Assembly: GCA_965262665.1 (NCBI GenBank)
Contig: CBDHFR010000002.1
Location: 434,001 to 498,000, forward strand
Length of the DNA: 64,000 nucleotides
DNA from: CBDBND01 sp965262665
Lineage (GTDB): Bacteria; Pseudomonadota; Alphaproteobacteria; Rhodospirillales; Rhodospirillaceae
Direction of reading: 5' to 3'
In this document: positions 47,485-55,934 of the stretch, piece by piece
How the letters are laid out: each line of letters opens with the position of its first letter
Position numbering within the stretch: position 1 is the first letter of the stretch
Made by a program: the position numbers and the translations under genes
The notes under the pieces: generated by a model
Told to the model about the DNA's origin: nothing
What the model saw: the letters and a program-made list of their open reading frames with translations, nothing else
Database searches by the model: none

Positions 47485-48720
47485 ATGGCGAGCAGGCACA
47501 AACCGGTGGTTCCAGACGAGCTACTGGATCGACTATTGGGCGGATCGGACGCGCTTGAGGCATTTCAAAGCGGCGATCTGGTCCAGGATCTGAAGAAGGC
47601 ACTGGCGGAACGCATCCTCAATGCCGAGCTGGATCAGCATCTCGACGACGAAGACGAGCAGTCCAGCGGCAACCACCGCAACGGCCATAGTCGTAAGAGG
47701 GTGCTCACCGACGATGGCCGGATGGAGTTGTCGATTCCCCGGGATCGGCAAGGTCGATTCGATCCAAAGCTTGTCGAGAAGCACTGCCGGCGCTTGCCGG
47801 GGTTCGACGACAAGGTGATCTCGATGTATGCCCGCGGCATGTCGGCCCGCGAGATCCAGGGTCACGTGCGGGAACTCTACGGCATCAAGGTCTCCCCGGA
47901 ACTGATCTCCAAGGTCACCGATGCCGTTCTCGACGAACTGGCGGCCTGGCAGTCGCGGCCGTTGGAGTCGGTCTATGCCATCGTCTACTTCGATGCGGTG
48001 CGGGTGAAGATCCGTGACGAAGGGCTGGTCAAAAACAAGGCGGTCTATCTCGCCATCGGTTACACCTGCGACGGCTACAAGCAGATATTGGGGATGTGGG
48101 TCGAGCAGACCGAGGGGGCCAAGTTCTGGCTGAGCGTCATGAATGACCTGAAGGCTCGGGGTCTTAAGGACATCCTGATCGCGGTGGTGGATGGTCTGAG
48201 CGGCTTTCCGGAAGCCATTGAGACGGCCTATCCGCGGACTCTGGTCCAGACCTGCATCGTGCATCTGATCCGCAACTCGATGGCCTACGGTTCCTGGAAG
48301 GAGCGCAAGCTCAGCGCCGCTGCGCTGAAGGCCATCTACCAGGCGGAGAATGCCGGTGCCGCTCTGGCGGCCCTGGCGGCCCTGGCGGCGTTTGAGGCGG
48401 GCGAGTGGGGCCGGAAGTATCCGGCCATCGCCAGGAGCTGGCGGCGCCAATGGGAGCAGGTCATTCCCTTCTTTGCCTTCTCGGCGCCGATCCGCAGGGT
48501 GATCTACACGACCAACGCCGTTGAGAGCTTGAACAGTACCGTACGACGGGCGGTGCGGAGCAAAGGCCACTTTGCCCACGACGACGCGGCCAAGAAGCTG
48601 ATCTATCCGGCCTTACGGGGCGTTGCGGCAAAGTGGAAACGGCCGCCTCAATTCTGGTGGCAGGTGAAAGGCGAATTTGCCATCCGCTTCGAGGAGCGGT
48701 TTAGAATGGTCCAAGGGTGA
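47485..48720 (+). CDS. IS256 (Mutator-type) transposase
   Basis: 411 residues, preceded by an AAAGGAGG site. The DDE core is recognised from VYAIVYFDAVRVKIRDEG, IAVVDGLSGFPEAIETAYP and VQTCIVHLIRNS, with IYTTNAVESLNSTVRRAVR near the end. All catalytic blocks are in one uninterrupted frame, so the element can probably move. A 9-bp repeat (48364-48390) lengthens an alanine/leucine stretch in the helical insert. Confidence 0.95.
   Translation: MASRHKPVVPDELLDRLLGGSDALEAFQSGDLVQDLKKALAERILNAELDQHLDDEDEQSSGNHRNGHSRKRVLTDDGRMELSIPRDRQGRFDPKLVEKHCRRLPGFDDKVISMYARGMSAREIQGHVRELYGIKVSPELISKVTDAVLDELAAWQSRPLESVYAIVYFDAVRVKIRDEGLVKNKAVYLAIGYTCDGYKQILGMWVEQTEGAKFWLSVMNDLKARGLKDILIAVVDGLSGFPEAIETAYPRTLVQTCIVHLIRNSMAYGSWKERKLSAAALKAIYQAENAGAALAALAALAAFEAGEWGRKYPAIARSWRRQWEQVIPFFAFSAPIRRVIYTTNAVESLNSTVRRAVRSKGHFAHDDAAKKLIYPALRGVAAKWKRPPQFWWQVKGEFAIRFEERFRMVQG
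48364..48390. repeat. 9-bp unit in three copies inside the IS256 transposase
   Basis: CTGGCGGCC is present twice and CTGGCGGCG once, in a row. It encodes LAALAALAA in a region where related transposases have a shorter and more variable sequence. Copy-number changes keep the frame. Confidence 0.85.
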
Positions 48721-48841
48721 GCGCGATCCTCGTGCTGCCAGTCAGCCATCCAACGGCGCCCTCCCTCCAGGAGCTTCCCTTCGGGACTCCTCCTGGACCG
48801 AGGACATCGCCGGCTGGCATGGGTTTATCACCAGGGTCGCT

Positions 48842-48873
48842 CACAAACCAGGGAACGGGTTCCCTGGTTTGTG
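48842..48873. terminator. Strong hairpin after the IS256 transposase
   Basis: A perfect 14-bp stem, CACAAACCAGGGAA and its complement, with a CGGG loop. No run of T follows, so it is not a textbook intrinsic terminator. It lies about 120 bases after the transposase stop and just inside the right end, where it may shield the element from outside transcription. Confidence 0.5.
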
Positions 48874-48909
48874 TAAATCAGCTCACACACAAAGTTGCTG
48901 ACACTCACC

Positions 48910-49419
48910 AAAAGGATAAAGCATCGCCGCCCGACCGCCCCAATGGGCAAGTTCACCTGCCTTGAGTTTGTCAACAAACCCTCTTTGAATGAGCGGTAAA
49001 GTCGTTCCAGGGCCAGCCCAACTGACAGACCGCTCCCACTCCGTCGTGATATGAGACCCATCTTCCGTCATGGGAATGGGCCATGGTTGCTTAAAGAACG
49101 CATCGATTTCGTCTTGGGTCAGAACCGGCAGCCCGATTAAGACCAGTCGTCGCACCTGATCCGGCCGGCGTACTGCGATCTCGGTTCCAGTCAAAGCCCC
49201 CGTGTGATAACCGAGGATATCGAAACGGGTCAGTCCCAATTGATCGATAAGATCTTCCATGGCCGACGCATAATCTTCGATACCCGGCGGCTCGTCCGGT
49301 GGATCAGACTCTCCAAAACCTGGTGTGTCAGGGGCGAAAACCTGCCGATCGGCGCCCAAAGACTTGAGGATTTCAGTATATACCTTTCCGGACTGTGGAC
49401 TTTGATGAAAACAGACCAA
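48910..49419 (-). pseudogene. N-terminal fragment of the alpha/beta hydrolase split by IS256
   Basis: The frame reads VCFHQSPQSGKVYTEILKSL, FAPDTPGFGESDPPDEPP and the nucleophile elbow region ILGYHTGALTGTEI, where the expected G.S.G is G-Y-H-T-G. It ends at the IS256 boundary after AAMLYPF. Upstream of 49419 the same frame stays open to about 49485 without ATG (IHARVAKPATETDIKHPPL), so the true start is lost or uses a rare codon. The elbow residue is threonine rather than serine. Confidence 0.8.
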
Positions 49420-49549
49420 GGGTGGATGCTTGATGTCTGTTTCAGTTGCAGGTTTAGCGACTCGCGCGTGAATCTACCCGTAGCGATTGTCTAAATAAAA
49501 CCGCTCTATTTTCACTACTGACTGCTTTGCCAAACTTGAAAATAAAACA

Positions 49550-49580
49550 AGCCCCCTCCGTAAAAGGAAGGGGCCTGAGA
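49550..49580 (-). terminator. Rho-independent terminator for the methyltransferase gene
   Basis: Read on the minus strand: GGCCCCTTCC, loop TTTTA, CGGAGGGGGC, then TTGTTTTATTTT. A 9-10 bp GC stem with one mismatch and a T-rich tail. It lies about 15 bases after the stop of the gene at 49592. Confidence 0.8.
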
Positions 49581-49591
49581 AAATTGAAAGC

Positions 49592-50458
49592 TTAGCTGGC
49601 CGGCTTTACAAAGAGTAATGTAAACCGGTCACTCTCGCCGATTGCCAAACTTTTCTGACGATCCGCACCTTCTAGGGCAGGAAACCCTTCACGGCCGAAA
49701 TACCGCAGAGTTGGCGGAAGACGCCAGACGCGACCGTCGTAATCCTTGTCATCCATAGGATTATTGTTGACGTCACTGGTTGAAACTAACTGCCAGCCGG
49801 CATCTTCAGCGAGTTTGATCGTATACCCTTCGTTGACATAGCCTGATTGCGCCTTGGGGTCCTGTTTGACCATTGAGTTGCCGCGGTGTTCCACGATACC
49901 CAGATGACCGCCCGGTTTTGCGGCGTCATACATCATCGACAACATGTCGCCGATGGAGTCAGAGGCCATCCAGTTATGAATATTTCTGAAGGTGAGCACC
50001 AGGTCGGCCGAACCGGGTTCAATCGGCTCCATTTCAGCCGGGCCAATGCCTACCAATTCCGCGTCACCATAGATGCTTCTGTTTGCGTCGACGGCTTCTT
50101 GGTGCCGGTTGAAGGAATTTTGAGCCCGTTCACTGATGTTGGGATCAGTCAAAGTGGCGTAATACTTTCCTGTGTTGGCGACTACGGGTGCGATGATCTC
50201 AGTGTACCATCCTCCAGACGCATTAATCTCAAGCACCGTCATGTCTTCTTCGAGGCCTAAGAACTTCAATGTTTCGTATGGATTGCGGTAAGCATCCCGT
50301 GCTTTTTTCTCTTCTGAACGATGTTCGCCCGCGATTGCGTTGCGGAGGCGCATATCTGTCGAATCACCCACGCCATGGCTGTCGGCTATTGCGATGGAGC
50401 ATGACAGTGCAGTCGCCAGAGAGGCGACATAAACAAGTGAGCGTCCCATGAGCTTCAT
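49592..50458 (-). CDS. Exported methyltransferase-like protein
   Basis: 288 residues with a signal peptide (cleavage after AIADS or nearby). The mature part opens with AGEHRSEEKKARDAYRNPYE, a conserved feature of a family of secreted 'predicted methyltransferases'. The SAM-fold strand is VLEINASGGWYTEIIAPV and a later strand reads ADLVLTFRNIHNWM. The usual glycine-rich SAM loop is present only as NASGGW, so catalysis outside the cytoplasm remains doubtful. Substrate unknown. Confidence 0.8.
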   Translation of the reverse strand: MKLMGRSLVYVASLATALSCSIAIADSHGVGDSTDMRLRNAIAGEHRSEEKKARDAYRNPYETLKFLGLEEDMTVLEINASGGWYTEIIAPVVANTGKYYATLTDPNISERAQNSFNRHQEAVDANRSIYGDAELVGIGPAEMEPIEPGSADLVLTFRNIHNWMASDSIGDMLSMMYDAAKPGGHLGIVEHRGNSMVKQDPKAQSGYVNEGYTIKLAEDAGWQLVSTSDVNNNPMDDKDYDGRVWRLPPTLRYFGREGFPALEGADRQKSLAIGESDRFTLLFVKPAS

Positions 50459-50561
50459 GATTTGTCCCTTCTAAAGATTAGGTAGTTACGCTGACAGCCG
50501 GATTACTGCACAAAATTGAGCCAGGGTAAAACCCTGAATTGCATCCACCATCTGGTTATGT

Positions 50562-51827
50562 TTATTGTGTGGTCGGCTCGGTCGTCTGTCCAATATGATC
50601 CGGCCCAGTCATTCGGAGTACTAAAGCCAGCAAGGCCCAGGTGGCGATCCACCAATATTGCCATACCCCAAAACTGATCAGTGATAACGTCATTACTGCG
50701 ACAAAGCAGGCGATCGCAAACGAAATGTCATGATTCTGATCAAGCTCGCACTCAAAATATCTCCAAATGGTGCCGAGCAAGATGCTGACTAGACAGATGC
50801 CCACTAATCCCAATTCCAGCCAGATTTGCAAAAAGGCGTTGTGAGGGTGAAGGGGTAGGGCTGGCCAGTTCGTTCCTGGAACTGTTTCGCCCAGGCTCCC
50901 CAAGAAACGGGAAGAATCAAAGCCATGGCCAAGAATTGGTCGCTCCAACGCGAGTTTTGAGGAATATTCCCAGATCTCTAGTCTTTGTGACAAAGCGCGG
51001 GTTGGCTCAAATCCTGCTTGTGTCAATACATCTCTGGTAACCAGTGAAGAGGTTAAGAAGGGGCTGACAAATGCGACTACGAGAATTCCACCAAATAAAA
51101 ACCGGGTCATGAGTCGCGGTTTCCATCGCGCGAGCATGACTCCAAAGCAGCCACAGGCGATTGCAAGACTACTGGCATCCATGGGCAGCAATACTGTGGA
51201 CAAGAACGAAAACGCTACAAAAAGCACGGCGAGAAAGGCTCTATTGAAAGCACGCATCAGCACCGCAGCTGCAACAAAACATAAGGGTGCCAAGATTGCT
51301 GTTCCCCGGGCAGCAACCATCAAGAGATAGGGGACCCATTCTCCGTCACGGGGAGCGACGTCGTCTGGTCGGAACAGCTGATGCAGCGCGGCATCGGACA
51401 AACCTTCGATCATCAATACGATCAATAAAAAAGTGGATGAACCGAGAACAATGATGGAAAGCTTTTGTTTTTTCTCTGAATCGAGTTCTTCGGCAACCGC
51501 AAAAGCCAAAATCGCCATCGTTCCCATCAAAAACAATCTGAGCAATGACAACCAGGCAGGAGAGTCTGACCAGATCGATGACGTAAGACACCAAAACATC
51601 AGCGCTCCAAAGGCCAGGAAGCTTGGCTTACGTAAAATGTGTTTGAGTTCTGTCCAGAGACGGTGAAAAGACGCATAGCCAAATAGGCAAATGATCAATA
51701 GGGGCACGGTCCCCATTTTAGCAAAAGCGGCGACGGGTCCTAAAAGACCGAACGTGATCGCTGAACTCCAAAAAGGTATGGAATCATTTGCGTTCACAGA
51801 TGAATTAGATGCGTTTGGTTCAGTCAT
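50562..51827 (-). CDS. O-antigen ligase/polymerase family membrane protein
   Basis: 421 residues with about ten transmembrane segments. The conserved Wzy_C/WaaL periplasmic loop is clear: RLEIWEYSSKLALERPILGH, then GFDSSRFLG and PLHPHNAFLQIWLELGLVG, with the arginine and histidine known to be essential in ligases. It attaches or polymerises O-chain or capsular sugars at the periplasmic face. It fits the glycan genes at 51.9-58.8 kb. Confidence 0.88.
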   Translation of the reverse strand: MTEPNASNSSVNANDSIPFWSSAITFGLLGPVAAFAKMGTVPLLIICLFGYASFHRLWTELKHILRKPSFLAFGALMFWCLTSSIWSDSPAWLSLLRLFLMGTMAILAFAVAEELDSEKKQKLSIIVLGSSTFLLIVLMIEGLSDAALHQLFRPDDVAPRDGEWVPYLLMVAARGTAILAPLCFVAAAVLMRAFNRAFLAVLFVAFSFLSTVLLPMDASSLAIACGCFGVMLARWKPRLMTRFLFGGILVVAFVSPFLTSSLVTRDVLTQAGFEPTRALSQRLEIWEYSSKLALERPILGHGFDSSRFLGSLGETVPGTNWPALPLHPHNAFLQIWLELGLVGICLVSILLGTIWRYFECELDQNHDISFAIACFVAVMTLSLISFGVWQYWWIATWALLALVLRMTGPDHIGQTTEPTTQ

Positions 51828-51932
51828 TCAGGTTTAGTTATTCTTTTCATCATAATAAGGCCTAGTTCCGGATTGACGATCCGGTTAAAAGGTGTGACTG
51901 GACTGTCTCAATATTGAATCGTTTCGGTAGCC

Positions 51933-53178
51933 ATGACAGCGCTCCTGTTTTATCCCGCTTTCAAAGACCGCAACTCCTTTCATGATCAGCTCTTTCGGGC
52001 CGTCTGGCACTTCCTGCCCATGGCCGAGAGAATTCACCACAGGGTGTTTCTCTATACTGGTGAAGATTATCAGGAAATCGAAGTAAATGAGATATTGAGC
52101 AGCGGCGAAAAATATCTTCCTGCCGATTTTGATCCCGCAATTGCTCAATATGCTACTCAATACATCGATCATGTGACGGTCTTGAAGCAAGAAGATTCTC
52201 CCAAAGATGAAGCAAGAAGATTCTCCCAAAGATATTGATGATCTCAAGGGGATTATCGTCTGGAATACGTCCGATCCAACTGGTGTTACTCAAGCGCAAA
52301 ATCTGGCAAAACAAGCAGAGGCGCAGGTCGTCCTTGCTGATCCAAATAGAAATCAACAAGAAACTCTTGAGACTATTCGGTTCGCTTACTCGCTATGGGA
52401 ACAGGAAGAACTCAGCACGTTTGTTGAACAATCATTCGAGCACTTTCTCCAGAAGGTCGAACAATGGCGGGGCAAAGCAATCAGCGCCTTCGGCAATGGC
52501 CCGTCCTTGCACAAAGTGGTTAGAGACCGGTTTGATATCGGCGACACGACACGTGCAATCTGCAACTCAACGATTGGTGATGCAGAGGCACTTGAATATT
52601 TAAAGCCCGAGCTCATGTTCTGTGGTGATCCGGTTCAGCACTGCGGCGTCTCTCTCTACGCGGGGCGGTTCCGGCAAGATTTGGCAAAAGCGTTACTAGA
52701 AGAGGGTCGCGTTTTATTTACACAACTGGGCTACGTCCCTTACTTTCGTGCAGTAACACACCAAGAGTGCCATGACCGCATTATTGGGATCGGCAATGAT
52801 CGCCGTCCCACTTTCAATCTCAATTTGACAGCCGAATACCTGACGGCTGCGACGGCAAATATTTTTACTATGCTCGTCCTACCAGTCGCTTTCACTCTTT
52901 CTACATCTGTCGACATATATGGCTGCGACGGAATGTCTTTCGCTGCAGCGACCAAACCTTGGTCTCACAGTGACGAAGAAGACTACATGAGCAAAATGTC
53001 GGTTACACACCGTGTTCATAAAGGTTTCTGGAAGAGAAATTACGAGGAAGAATATTGGGCTTACAGCCGAGACTTGGTTGAAATCCTCAATTCCGCGGAA
53101 GACAAAGGGTGTTACATACGTGTACGCACGCCATCCTACGTTCCCGCACTTGCCAAGAGATTTGTCCCGCTAAATTAA
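51933..53178 (+). pseudogene. DUF115/Maf-like protein, broken by a 25-bp tandem duplication
   Basis: Two frames, 51933-52238 and 52207-53178, read as one protein if one copy of the duplicated 25 bp is removed: VTVLKQEDSPKDIDDLKGII. The first part is a 90-residue domain with no known family. The second has a Rossmann-like segment AISAFGNGPSLHKV, then ICNSTIGDAEAL and DIYGCDGMSFAAATKP. AFGNGPSL is the hallmark of DUF115 (MptE-like) proteins, which include Maf glycosyltransferases. About 405 residues in total. Ends by overlapping pepN, convergent. The family call is moderate, the split certain. Confidence 0.6.
52184..52233. repeat. Exact 25-bp tandem duplication
   Basis: 52184-52208 and 52209-52233 are identical, each beginning GAAGCAAGAAGATTC and ending CCAAAGAT. 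25 is not a multiple of three, so one extra copy shifts the frame of the surrounding gene by one. Confidence 0.97.
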
Positions 53179-55829
53179 ATATCTGATTGCAGGGATTTTC
53201 TGACGATTTCACTCACGTCAGGGGACAGTGAACTATCCCTTCTTATACGTTCGAGTTCGTTCCGCATATAATTTTTCCTGTTTTCATCGTATCGGGACCA
53301 ATTTTGAAATGCTGACGCAAGACGTGCAGCAACTTGCGGATTGAACCTATCAATGGTGAGAATTTGTTCCGCAATGAAGGCATAGCCTTGGCCGCCGCTG
53401 TCGTGAAAACCGACGGCGTTGTTGCGCGCAAACGTTCCAATTAATGCCCTGATTCTATTGGGATTTTTAGCTTCATAGCGGGGATGAGACAGGAGCGCCT
53501 TAACCCGGCCCAGCGTACCCTCCAGAGGACTGTTGGCCTCCAGCATGAAGCACTTATCGAGCACCAGTGCATCGTCGTAAAAGTCCTTCATAAAACTCGA
53601 CAATGCTTCCTCTCGCTGTCGGCATTCTAATTGGTTGAGCACGCAGAGCGCTGCCCATCGATCAGTCATATTATCGGCGTTGGTGCAATGAGAGAACGCC
53701 ATATCCCGTCCCTCAGACGTCTTGTAGTGGACCACGTACTCGAGAGCTCTATTCTTAAGCGACCGTTTTGCTGAGTCTTCTGCATTGGGTCTATATCCAT
53801 GCTTGATCTCAATGGACTCATATAAAGTTTGAAACGTTTTCCCGTACTCTTGAGCGATGATTTCCTTTAGCCAAAGCCGTGAATTGTAAATGGCGTCGGG
53901 ATCAATGATTTCCATCTGTTCAGCTAAAATCGCCTCGCTGGGTAGCGACAATAAAAGTGCCGATTCAGCATAATTTACATTTGTTTCATTGAGAACCATA
54001 CCGATGGATTGGAGGTAGTGTTCTATAAGATATTCATACGTCTCGCCTCGCATCTTCTTATGCAAAATTTGACCGGCAAGCACTTGGGCACTGTCCCAAC
54101 GAACAAAAGGGTCCGTATCTTTGGCGATTAAGAGTCCTAGTTCCGAGGGGGTTCTTTCCATCTCAATAATAACCGGCGATGAAAATCCTCTATTGAGGGA
54201 TATGACCGGTTGCTTACCTGTGTCAGGAAAGCCATGAAATTCGTAGACACTTTCAATCTCATCAAATGAAAGTGTGTGCGTTGAATGGTGTTGGTTAGTG
54301 CTTCCAACCAACACTGTTTTCAATTCTTCATCCCCGGTGTCTGTAAATCCCAATTTGAGTGGGATCACTAAAGGCGTTTGATTTAAACCCTCTCTCTTGG
54401 CTCCCAGTTTCTGACGTAAGCAAAGAGTGTAGATACCTGATTCGCTATCAAAGGACCCGCTCGCAACTACAATTGGCGTACCTACTTGTCTGTACCAGAA
54501 TAAGAATTGTTCCAATGACGTTTGGGATGCGTCAGCCATCGCTGCAACAAAGTCTTCGCATGTGACGGCCTGGCCGTCATGGCGCTCTATGTACAGATCC
54601 ATGCCCCGTCGAAAGGCTTCAGCACCCAGAATTGTGTGAAGCATGCGCACAACTTCGGCGCCCTTTTCGTACACCGTGTGGGTATAGAAGTTATTGATCT
54701 CGACATATTGATTGGGTCGAACGGGATGGGCGAGGGGGCCGGCGTCTTCAGGAAATTGGGTTGAACGCAGCGCCTGTACATCCTCTATGCGTTTGACACC
54801 TGGAGACCTCATATCTGCGGAAAACTGTTGATCCCGGAAGACTGTCAATCCTTCCTTGAGGCTTAACTGAAACCAATCGCGGCAGGTGACCCGATTGCCT
54901 GTCCAATTGTGAAAGTACTCATGGGCGACGATGGATTCGATCCAGGCAAAATCCGTATCGGTTGCCGTTTTAGGGTCAGCAAGAATGAATTTATCATTGA
55001 AAATATTCAGTGATTTGTTTTCCATCGCCCCCATATTGAAATCGGAGACGGCCACAATATTGAACTCGCTTAAATCGTACTCCAAGCCATAGACCTGCTC
55101 GTCCCAAGTCATTGCGCGGCTTAAGGACTCCAAGGCATACCGTGCTCTGTCTTCTTTTCCAGCTTCGACATAAAGATTGAGGGAGACCGGCAATCCTGAT
55201 TTGGTCACAAATCTGTCAGATACTTTCGACAAGGCACCCGCCACCAAAGCAAATAGATAGCAAGGTTTTGGAAAGGGATCCTCCCAAACAGAATAATGAT
55301 CGCCGTCAGCGGTCTCGCCTTTGTCGACGCAGTTACCATTGGACAAGAGAACCGGATACAGATCCTTGTCGCTCTGTATTTCCACCCGGTAGCGGGAAAG
55401 GACATCAGGCCGGTCAAGGAAGTAGGTGATACGTCGAAACCCTTCAGCTTCGCATTGTGTACAAAACCGACCGCTGGAGAGGTAAAGACCTTCAAGGGCC
55501 GTATTATCCTGAGGGCTGATTTCTGTGATCACCTCGAGATCAAACGTGTTCGGCACACCTTTGATCTTTAAGTGCTGTTCTCCCACGTCAATGCGGTCGG
55601 CCGGGACAACCTCATCATTGAGCTTCAACGAACGAAACGTGAGGTTTTCGCCGTCCAGAACAAGTGAAGATGACTCGTTCTGGCTATTCGGATTTCTGAC
55701 AAATTTTGACCGGGCCGTTACACAGGTGCGGGCAGGATCCAACTCGAAAACGAGATCAACAGTCTCGATTAGAAACGGAGTGGGCCTATAGTCTTCAAGC
55801 CGGATTGGTACCAATTCTTTGTCAGGCAT
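53175..55829 (-). CDS. pepN: Aminopeptidase N (M1 family)
   Basis: 884 residues. GAMENKSLN is the exopeptidase substrate-binding motif, and zinc is held by HEYFHNWTG with the third ligand in LKEGLTVFRDQ. The N-terminal beta domain and the long helical C-terminal DUF3458-type end follow. It removes N-terminal residues from peptides in the cytoplasm. Length and order match E. coli PepN. Convergent with the DUF115-like gene, sharing four bases. Confidence 0.96.
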   Translation of the reverse strand: MPDKELVPIRLEDYRPTPFLIETVDLVFELDPARTCVTARSKFVRNPNSQNESSSLVLDGENLTFRSLKLNDEVVPADRIDVGEQHLKIKGVPNTFDLEVITEISPQDNTALEGLYLSSGRFCTQCEAEGFRRITYFLDRPDVLSRYRVEIQSDKDLYPVLLSNGNCVDKGETADGDHYSVWEDPFPKPCYLFALVAGALSKVSDRFVTKSGLPVSLNLYVEAGKEDRARYALESLSRAMTWDEQVYGLEYDLSEFNIVAVSDFNMGAMENKSLNIFNDKFILADPKTATDTDFAWIESIVAHEYFHNWTGNRVTCRDWFQLSLKEGLTVFRDQQFSADMRSPGVKRIEDVQALRSTQFPEDAGPLAHPVRPNQYVEINNFYTHTVYEKGAEVVRMLHTILGAEAFRRGMDLYIERHDGQAVTCEDFVAAMADASQTSLEQFLFWYRQVGTPIVVASGSFDSESGIYTLCLRQKLGAKREGLNQTPLVIPLKLGFTDTGDEELKTVLVGSTNQHHSTHTLSFDEIESVYEFHGFPDTGKQPVISLNRGFSSPVIIEMERTPSELGLLIAKDTDPFVRWDSAQVLAGQILHKKMRGETYEYLIEHYLQSIGMVLNETNVNYAESALLLSLPSEAILAEQMEIIDPDAIYNSRLWLKEIIAQEYGKTFQTLYESIEIKHGYRPNAEDSAKRSLKNRALEYVVHYKTSEGRDMAFSHCTNADNMTDRWAALCVLNQLECRQREEALSSFMKDFYDDALVLDKCFMLEANSPLEGTLGRVKALLSHPRYEAKNPNRIRALIGTFARNNAVGFHDSGGQGYAFIAEQILTIDRFNPQVAARLASAFQNWSRYDENRKNYMRNELERIRRDSSLSPDVSEIVRKSLQSDI

Positions 55830-55934
55830 ACTCTAAAAGCGTTTCAATCTCTTTGTATTTTGCCATTAAGCTTGCAGGATAACCCACCATACGAGGCTCG
55901 ATTTAAAAGATTTTCTTAAGGTTAGACGACTACT

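Larger units (their letters stand above)
47430..48909 (+). mobile_element. IS256-family insertion sequence, complete
   Basis: Imperfect terminal inverted repeats of about 28 bp are visible: left GAAACCTGTCAGGAATTTTG, right (complement) GGTGAGTGTCAGCAACTTTG, both leading into TGTG and TGAGC. Length about 1.48 kb, standard. The transposase is intact. Flanking bases share only AAAA, or CTTTT when read as protein, so a full 8-9 bp target duplication cannot be shown. It interrupts an alpha/beta hydrolase. Confidence 0.85.

Noticed and set aside
47533..48579. Open frame of 348 codons on the minus strand
   Set aside because: Antisense of the intact IS256 transposase; no family features.
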